From Methylocystaceae bacterium (GTDB lineage Bacteria; Pseudomonadota; Alphaproteobacteria; Rhizobiales; Beijerinckiaceae): a stretch of DNA of 9,834 bases. Where the stretch lies: assembly GCA_003105285.1 (NCBI GenBank), contig PQAN01000048.1:1-9834 (forward strand), given 5' to 3'. A model generated the notes under the pieces. That model saw only the letters and a program-made list of their open reading frames with translations, ran no database searches and was not told the DNA's origin. This document shows positions 5,660 through 9,834 of the stretch, piece after piece (position 1 is the stretch's first letter; every line of letters begins with the position of its first letter). The translations under genes and the position numbers were made by a program.

Positions 5660-7795
5660 ATGAGCATGTCCGTCGAGATGATCCTTCGCTTGGTCGACCA
5701 GGCGACAGGGCCGATGCGCGGGGTCGAGAGCGAACTCGAAAAACTCCAGAAGACGGCCGAAAAGCTCAACGCGCAGCGGCTCAACGGCGGCGTCAAGGCG
5801 AGCGTCTGGCTCGAGCAGCAATCGGCAATCCGACACGCGCGCGAAGAGGCCGAGCGCTACGAAAAGACGATGGCCAAGGTCAACGCCGCGCAATCGGCGG
5901 CGATGTCAGCCGTCGCCGCACGCGGGTTCGAGCGGGCTGGCGATGCGCTGTTTCGCGCCGAGATCAAAGCAGTCGAGGCGGCCCGCGCGCATCAGCGCAC
6001 TGTGCAGTCGATCGCGACGTCAGGCGGACTCATCGGCCAAGAAAAGCACATCGGCGCGGGAATAATGGAGGCGTCGCGCGCGTCTGGCGCAAAATGGGAA
6101 GATATCGCGGCGGGCGAACGTCAGCTCGTGGCGCTCGGGGGCGGTGATTTCGTTGAAAAAATAGCCGGTATACGTAATCGGATCGCGCGCTTGCACAAAG
6201 CTTCCGAGGCGGAGCTGCCCGAGCTTTACAACGCGATCTACCACTACATGGAATTGAATAAATTGAGCCCGGAGAAGGCGATTGCAGCGCTCGAGGTCAA
6301 TTATCTGCAGGGCCGAAAGGGCGCCTACGAACTCAAAGACTTGGCGCGCGGCATTCCTAGCCTGACAGCCCTCGCCAAATCATATGGCCTGACCGGAGAA
6401 CAATCGGCCAGAGATATTCCTGCGATCCTGCAAGTGTTTCGTAAAATCACAGGGACTCCTGGCGAGGCCGACACTCGCCTGCGCCACATATTGATGAAGC
6501 TGACCAGCAAGTCAGAGGCCGATAAAATCAGCGAAGAGTTGGGCGTCAATATCTTCAAGACCCGCGAGAAAGCGATCACAAAGGGCGTCAATCCTCTGAT
6601 AGCAACTCTCGACGCGATCGCTGACCGGCTCGACAAGCTCGGCCCGAAAGCCGCAGAGAAGCTCGGGGCGGTCGCGCGAGACTTTTATGTCCACGCCGGC
6701 CTCGACGCTTATAAGATGATGCGTTCCGAGCTTCATGAGTATCTACCTTCGGCCGATGAAGCGCGTAAGGCGGTCGACGAGGCATTCGCGGCCAACAGTT
6801 CGACGGCTGCGGCGGCTCAAGAACGGGCCGCCAACGCATGGAATGCAGCTGCTATCAAAGCAGCAACCCCCTGGCTCGAGTTCGACAAGAAGTTCGCCGG
6901 AGTCCGCGAGCGCGTCGCTCACTCCCTGGGAGGGTTCGCAGAAAAGAACCCCATGGCCACAGCGATCGCGGCGGGAGGCGGCGTCGTCGGTCTGTATGCG
7001 ACGGCCGGGGCGCTGGCGCGGAGAATGTTCGTAAAAGGCGGCGAGGCCTTTGCCGAGGGCGCGGCCAGAGCCGGCGCAGGGGCTGCCGCAGGCTCCGGTC
7101 TACCGATTTTCGGCGGCCTCGGTTTGGCAGGCCTCCTCGGCGCGACGGCGGTGGGCATCCATCAAGGAATATTGGCCGGCGTTCGCGCCATTGCGCCATA
7201 CAGCGAGACGGCCGCACACATCGCCGCTCAGGCGGCGGCCGATCATATTCGCGGCGGAACCGAGACGGCGGCGTCGCGCGCAGCCTATGAACGGGCGCAC
7301 GCCTTCGCAGAAGGGATGCGCCGGGATCGATGGCGAAAACATCCGGAAGACTTGTTCCTGCAAACTCGCGTCGAAGACGAGCAACGACACGGGCGACGCT
7401 TTGGACTTAGCCGTTTCTATGGTCCTGAAGCTCCCCAAGCGCTCCCGGAAGGGTATCTACCGATCGGCCGGCGGGACACGGTTCCGACATTCGCCAGGAT
7501 AGAAGGCCTAGCCGCTGGCGAACAGCGCGCAGCAAACTCGGGACCGCATGTCGATACCAGCGACTTTCATCGCGCGGAGCAAGAGGCGCGCGAGGCAGGC
7601 GCGCATATCAGGGAAGCGCTCAACGTGACCGCATCGCCCAGCGTCGAGACGAGCGCCATTGAACGGGCGCTCGGCTTGGCGCGCCAGCTTCGGCGCGAAC
7701 TGGAAGGCATAGGTGCGGCGGCGACCAAGGCCGGGACAAGCGCCATTCGCGGGTTCGGGTCTCATGCCCTCCACGACGGGCCAGAGGCGCATTGA
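5660..7795 (+). CDS. tail tape measure protein
   Basis: This 711-residue protein would set tail length and be threaded through the tail tube. Residues 1-115 form a long coiled coil (DQATGPMRGVESELEKLQKT and following). A TP901-type minor-tail core spans about 130-360, including GIPSLTALAKSYGLTGEQ and the LRHILMKLTSKSEADKISEE stretch. Gly/Ala-rich hydrophobic segments at about 431-452 and 473-510 match the membrane-like segments common in tape measures. The C-terminus is helical and ends near HALHDGPEAH. By the rule of about 0.15 nm per residue for tape measures, 711 residues would correspond to a tail of roughly 100 nm; this is an inference. Mu-type tape measures are of similar size. A GAGG lies upstream at 5649-5652. 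No sheath, tube or baseplate gene is seen around it. Confidence 0.88.
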   Translation: MSMSVEMILRLVDQATGPMRGVESELEKLQKTAEKLNAQRLNGGVKASVWLEQQSAIRHAREEAERYEKTMAKVNAAQSAAMSAVAARGFERAGDALFRAEIKAVEAARAHQRTVQSIATSGGLIGQEKHIGAGIMEASRASGAKWEDIAAGERQLVALGGGDFVEKIAGIRNRIARLHKASEAELPELYNAIYHYMELNKLSPEKAIAALEVNYLQGRKGAYELKDLARGIPSLTALAKSYGLTGEQSARDIPAILQVFRKITGTPGEADTRLRHILMKLTSKSEADKISEELGVNIFKTREKAITKGVNPLIATLDAIADRLDKLGPKAAEKLGAVARDFYVHAGLDAYKMMRSELHEYLPSADEARKAVDEAFAANSSTAAAAQERAANAWNAAAIKAATPWLEFDKKFAGVRERVAHSLGGFAEKNPMATAIAAGGGVVGLYATAGALARRMFVKGGEAFAEGAARAGAGAAAGSGLPIFGGLGLAGLLGATAVGIHQGILAGVRAIAPYSETAAHIAAQAAADHIRGGTETAASRAAYERAHAFAEGMRRDRWRKHPEDLFLQTRVEDEQRHGRRFGLSRFYGPEAPQALPEGYLPIGRRDTVPTFARIEGLAAGEQRAANSGPHVDTSDFHRAEQEAREAGAHIREALNVTASPSVETSAIERALGLARQLRRELEGIGAAATKAGTSAIRGFGSHALHDGPEAH

Positions 7796-7821
7796 AGCGC
7801 TGTTTAACGGAGGTTTAAGAC

Positions 7822-8085
7822 ATGGCCGAGCTTGCCGTTCCGCTTTTCCGGCGCCCGTGGTGGGAGAAAGACCCGGAAGTGGCGGCGTTCGTCCGCTCGC
7901 TTTTCGGGACGATGTCGGTTCACGACATGCCCGACGCCATTGCGGCCAAATTCTCGCCTGAAAGAGCGCCGGCCAAGTCGTCGATCGCCCGATACATGAA
8001 CGTATTGCGTGGCCTGCCCGCCGAATATCCAAAGAATAGGAAAAGCCCGCCCCGGCGCCGCTCGCGCCCGGCTATTCCCACCTGA
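7822..8085 (+). CDS. small HTH-like protein at right end of element
   Basis: This 87-residue protein has GGAGG at 7808-7812, 9 bases before the ATG, and lies 26 bases after the tape measure stop, in the same operon. Its middle resembles a helix-turn-helix: VRSLFGTMSVHDMPDAIAAK then ERAPAKSSIARYMNVLRG (about 25-65), where the second helix would be the recognition helix. The tail (70-87) is basic and Pro-rich (PKNRKSPPRRRSR). I do not recognise a family with confidence. DUF3486-type Mu gp27 proteins, linked to small terminase function, contain a similar short HTH with SSIxRY, but they are about twice as long and occur near the terminase gene. A small regulator is equally possible. It is the last gene before the putative prophage right end. 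Confidence 0.6.
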   Translation: MAELAVPLFRRPWWEKDPEVAAFVRSLFGTMSVHDMPDAIAAKFSPERAPAKSSIARYMNVLRGLPAEYPKNRKSPPRRRSRPAIPT

Positions 8086-8159
8086 TCGCGGATAATCCCG
8101 TTGAAGATCACCAAATAGCACTATCTATCGCCAATTAGCGATCACTATTCCAGCGCACA
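8085..8159. repeat. imperfect tandem repeats, candidate prophage right end
   Basis: ATCACCAAATAGC (8107-8119) and ATCGCCAATTAGC (8127-8139) match at 11 of 13 bases with 20-base spacing. A weaker copy starts at 8085 (9 of 13 against the second copy), 22 bases before the first. The patch is AT-rich within a GC-rich region and immediately follows the last phage-type gene. The spacing equals about two helical turns, as for adjacent MuA sites at Mu ends. CA dinucleotides at 8156-8157 and 8158-8159 could be the terminal CA. No left end is in the window to compare with. Confidence 0.45.
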
Positions 8160-8300
8160 TCGAGAGGCGACTTCGTCAGGGCGCGTTCGCCGCGGTACGC
8201 GTGTCTGCTCTTGACGATCCCGGCGCCGGCGACATTTGCCCGCTGCCGGCCGCGCCGAACGGCCTTGCCGGCGTGGCCCGGCTAAGGGGGAGACCTTGCA
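8160..8300. other. intergenic stretch after putative element end
   Basis: These 141 bases are GC-rich and carry no convincing gene. Small GCCGGC/GGCCG repeats occur at 8220-8280, without a clear hairpin-plus-T structure. AAGGGGGAG (8284-8292) at the right is a likely ribosome site for the next gene. Confidence 0.4.
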
Positions 8301-8525
8301 ATGCTGCACCTGCTCAGCGTGATCACGGCGGCGGCCGTTCTGGCGGCGGGCGTCGGCCTCGTCGGCGCCGAACCGATTCCACATGACCAGGGAGCCCGGC
8401 CCGCAGACGGCGCGTCGCGAGACCTCGCGCCCGGCGCAGAAGGGCGGTCGGTCGACACGGCGACGGAATTCGAGTTCATTCCGGACGACGAAGAAGAGGA
8501 CGCCGGTCTTCCGCCCGAGGACTGA
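8301..8525 (+). CDS. small exported or membrane-anchored acidic protein
   Basis: This 74-residue protein starts MLHLLSVITAAAVLAAG and continues to VGLVGAEPIP, an N-terminal hydrophobic segment of about 22 residues resembling a signal peptide with a possible cleavage near VGA-EP. The remainder is hydrophilic and very acidic, ending with FEFIPDDEEEDAGLPPED. No conserved domain is recognised. AAGGGGGAG at 8284-8292 is a plausible ribosome site 8 bases before the ATG. The coding bias resembles its chromosomal neighbour. It runs in the same direction as the glycosidase gene 61 bases downstream and may share its transcript. It is probably host rather than phage, because it lies beyond the putative element end. 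Confidence 0.55.
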   Translation: MLHLLSVITAAAVLAAGVGLVGAEPIPHDQGARPADGASRDLAPGAEGRSVDTATEFEFIPDDEEEDAGLPPED

Positions 8526-8586
8526 CGAGCGGCGGCCGTCGCCGCGAGCAGTCCCGGGCGGTCGCGCCCTACTCTGTGGAATCTCC

Positions 8587-9606
8587 ATGCGCCCGACCGC
8601 CGGTGAAATGTTCCTGCTGGGCTTTCGCGGCCCCCATGCGCCGGCATGGATGCGGGACTTCGCGCGCGAGTTCGGCTTGGGCGGCGTCATTCTTTTCGAC
8701 TACGACTGTATCGACAAGAAATACGAGCGGAATGTCTTCGGTCCCGCTCAGGTGAAAGAGCTCTGCGCAGAGATTCATGCGCTGCCGTCGCGCCCGCTGG
8801 TCTTCGTCGATCAAGAAGGCGGTAGGGTCCGCCGGCTGAAAGAGGAGCGCGGTTTCGCGCCCTTGCCCAGCGCCCGCCGGTTCGCGCGTCTGACGGCGAT
8901 CGAGCGGCGGGAGGTTCTACGGCCCTCTTTTCAGCAGATGCGCGAGATCGGCATAGACGTCGATCTCGCGCCGGTCGTCGATCTCGACATCGATCCCGAC
9001 AGTCCCGACATCGGCTCGGCCCAGCGCAGCTATTCGGCCGATCCGAAAGTGGTGGAGGACTGCGTCGACGCGCTGGCGGAAGCGGCGCGCTCCATGGGTC
9101 TGAAGCTCTGCTTGAAACATTTTCCCGGAACTGGCGGAGCGAAGGTCGACCCTCATGATCACGTCATGGACCTCTCCGACTGCCTCACCGACGCGCAGGT
9201 GAGCGTGTTCAAAACCCTGCTCGCGCGCGTGCCCATGGTGCTGTTCAGCCATGGCGTCGTGAACCAGTGGGAGAAAGCTACGCCTGTCTGCCTGTCGCGC
9301 GTCGCCGTCGACCGGGTGCGGGCATGGGCGCCGAACGCCCATATTCTGACCGACGATCTGCAGATGCAGGGCGTGCAGAAGCTGATGTCGACGGGCGAGG
9401 CCTGCAGGCGGGCGCTCCGCGCAGGCGCCGACCTCCTCCTCATCGGCAATAATATGAAGGACGAGCAGCGGCAGGCGGCGGATTTCGCGCGCGAACTGCT
9501 CCTCGCCTGCGAGACGGATTCGTCGCTGCGCGCCCATGCCGAAAGCTCGATCGAACGAATGCGGAAGCTGAAGAGCCGGACCGAAGACCCACGCCCGTCA
9601 ATCTGA
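8587..9606 (+). CDS. NagZ-like family 3 glycoside hydrolase
   Basis: This 339-residue protein has the single-domain GH3 TIM-barrel layout of NagZ, which removes N-acetylglucosamine from peptidoglycan fragments in the cytoplasm during cell-wall recycling. Visible motifs are DQEGGRVRRL (75-84), the IGIDVDLAPVVDL strand (121-133), SPDIGSAQRSYS (139-150), KHFPGTG (177-183) with D188-P-H190 as the Asp-His acid/base pair, and LTDDLQM (254-260) with D256 as the likely nucleophile. The usual KHFPGHG has Thr in place of the second His here. No signal peptide is present. The start at 8587 is chosen because the family similarity begins there (GEMFLLGF); the frame is open upstream to 8383 over the small exported gene. 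The ribosome site is weak. It is probably a chromosomal gene beside the insertion site, although cargo cannot be excluded. Confidence 0.85.
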   Translation: MRPTAGEMFLLGFRGPHAPAWMRDFAREFGLGGVILFDYDCIDKKYERNVFGPAQVKELCAEIHALPSRPLVFVDQEGGRVRRLKEERGFAPLPSARRFARLTAIERREVLRPSFQQMREIGIDVDLAPVVDLDIDPDSPDIGSAQRSYSADPKVVEDCVDALAEAARSMGLKLCLKHFPGTGGAKVDPHDHVMDLSDCLTDAQVSVFKTLLARVPMVLFSHGVVNQWEKATPVCLSRVAVDRVRAWAPNAHILTDDLQMQGVQKLMSTGEACRRALRAGADLLLIGNNMKDEQRQAADFARELLLACETDSSLRAHAESSIERMRKLKSRTEDPRPSI

Positions 9607-9625
9607 GGCGTCTTTTGCCGAGCGC

Positions 9626-9649
9626 AAAAAGCCCCGAAGGATGCTCCGG
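9626..9649 (-). terminator. minus-strand intrinsic terminator
   Basis: Read on the minus strand, CCGGAG (9649-9644) pairs with CTTCGG (9639-9634) around a CATC loop, then GGC and five T residues (9630-9626). It would end a leftward gene that lies beyond the right edge, facing the glycosidase gene. Confidence 0.45.
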
Positions 9650-9668
9650 AAGGCAGCCTCGCCTAGCG

Positions 9669-9745
9669 CGTCATTGCGAGCGAAGCGAAGCAATCCAGGA
9701 ATCGCGAGGCGGCCCCTGGATTGCTTCGCTTCGCTCGCAATGACG
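9669..9745. repeat. 31-bp perfect inverted repeat (REP-like extragenic palindrome)
   Basis: Bases 9669-9699 are the exact reverse complement of 9715-9745, separated by 15 bases. The arm contains the core TCATTGCGAGCGAAGCGAAG, continuing into CAATCCAGG. Elements of this wording are familiar as dispersed extragenic palindromes in many proteobacterial genomes. It would form a very stable hairpin in either strand. It could be a REP/MITE-like element between convergent genes and supports a chromosomal rather than phage setting here. Confidence 0.85.
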
Positions 9746-9834
9746 GAAGAACGTTCGGCCGGGCTCCGAAGGTTGCGTGAATCGAAACGTTCAGGACGCG
9801 TCTTCGGACGCCCTTCCCGCCACCCAAGTGGCGA
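9746..9834. other. intergenic remainder at right edge
   Basis: These 89 bases show no convincing gene. A 5-bp stem (GCCAC and GTGGC) with a CCAA loop lies at 9819-9832. The end of a minus-strand gene may start just beyond the window. Confidence 0.3.

Noticed and set aside
8383..8586. Upstream extension of the glycosidase by 68 codons
   Set aside because: It overlaps the small exported gene in another frame, is Arg-rich and low in complexity, and GH3 similarity begins after 8587.
8917..9537. Minus-strand reading frame of 206 codons opposite the glycosidase
   Set aside because: It is a shadow of the GC-rich GH3 gene and has no recognisable motif.

Overview
This is a GC-rich window (strong G/C bias at third codon positions) from what looks like an alphaproteobacterium. 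Its general codon style and the long extragenic palindrome at the right edge suggest Hyphomicrobiales; a Methylocystis/Methylosinus-like host is only a guess. Positions 1 to about 8160 look like the right part of a Mu-like transposable prophage, or an element derived from one. Positions from about 8160 to 9834 look like flanking chromosome. Every convincing gene is on the + strand. No tRNA, rRNA or CRISPR array was seen.

Layout: (1) 2-1345, the DDE transposase (MuA type), cut at its N-terminus by the window edge. It overlaps a MuB-type AAA ATPase (1342-2067) by ATGA. (2) Only 16 bases later a head cluster begins: a short Mu gpI-like prohead protease (2084-2617), a 72-residue orphan (2629-2847), a 10-bp hairpin, a 34-residue ORF (2929-3033) and a basic coiled-coil protein (3030-3404) that could act as scaffold. 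(3) 3405-3781 is non-coding and rich in dyads: one terminator-like hairpin at its start, a perfect 24-bp palindrome in the middle and a strong hairpin at its end. (4) A Mor/C-family activator (3782-4243) overlaps the gpT-like major capsid gene (4237-5178). (5) A tail assembly chaperone (5238-5579), a 16-bp hairpin with a GAGA loop, a 711-residue tape measure protein (5660-7795) and an 87-residue HTH-like protein (7822-8085) follow. (6) An AT-rich patch (8085-8159) holds imperfect repeats spaced 20-22 bp, a plausible transposase-binding right end. (7) A small exported acidic protein (8301-8525), a NagZ-like family 3 glycosidase (8587-9606), a minus-strand terminator and a perfect 31-bp inverted repeat complete the window.

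The striking point is what is missing. A Mu-type phage has lysis genes, two terminase subunits, portal, gpF-type head protein, tail sheath, tube, baseplate and fibres. None is visible between the transposase and the putative right end. What remains (transposition pair, prohead protease, possible scaffold, late activator, capsid, tail chaperone, tape measure) is nonetheless intact: frames are open, Shine-Dalgarno sequences are good, and several start/stop overlaps are tight. This is either a deletion-reduced prophage or a compact transposable element that keeps capsid and tail-length determinants and depends on a helper, that is, a satellite-like element. The sequence alone cannot decide between these. 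The left end and the early repressor region lie outside the window.
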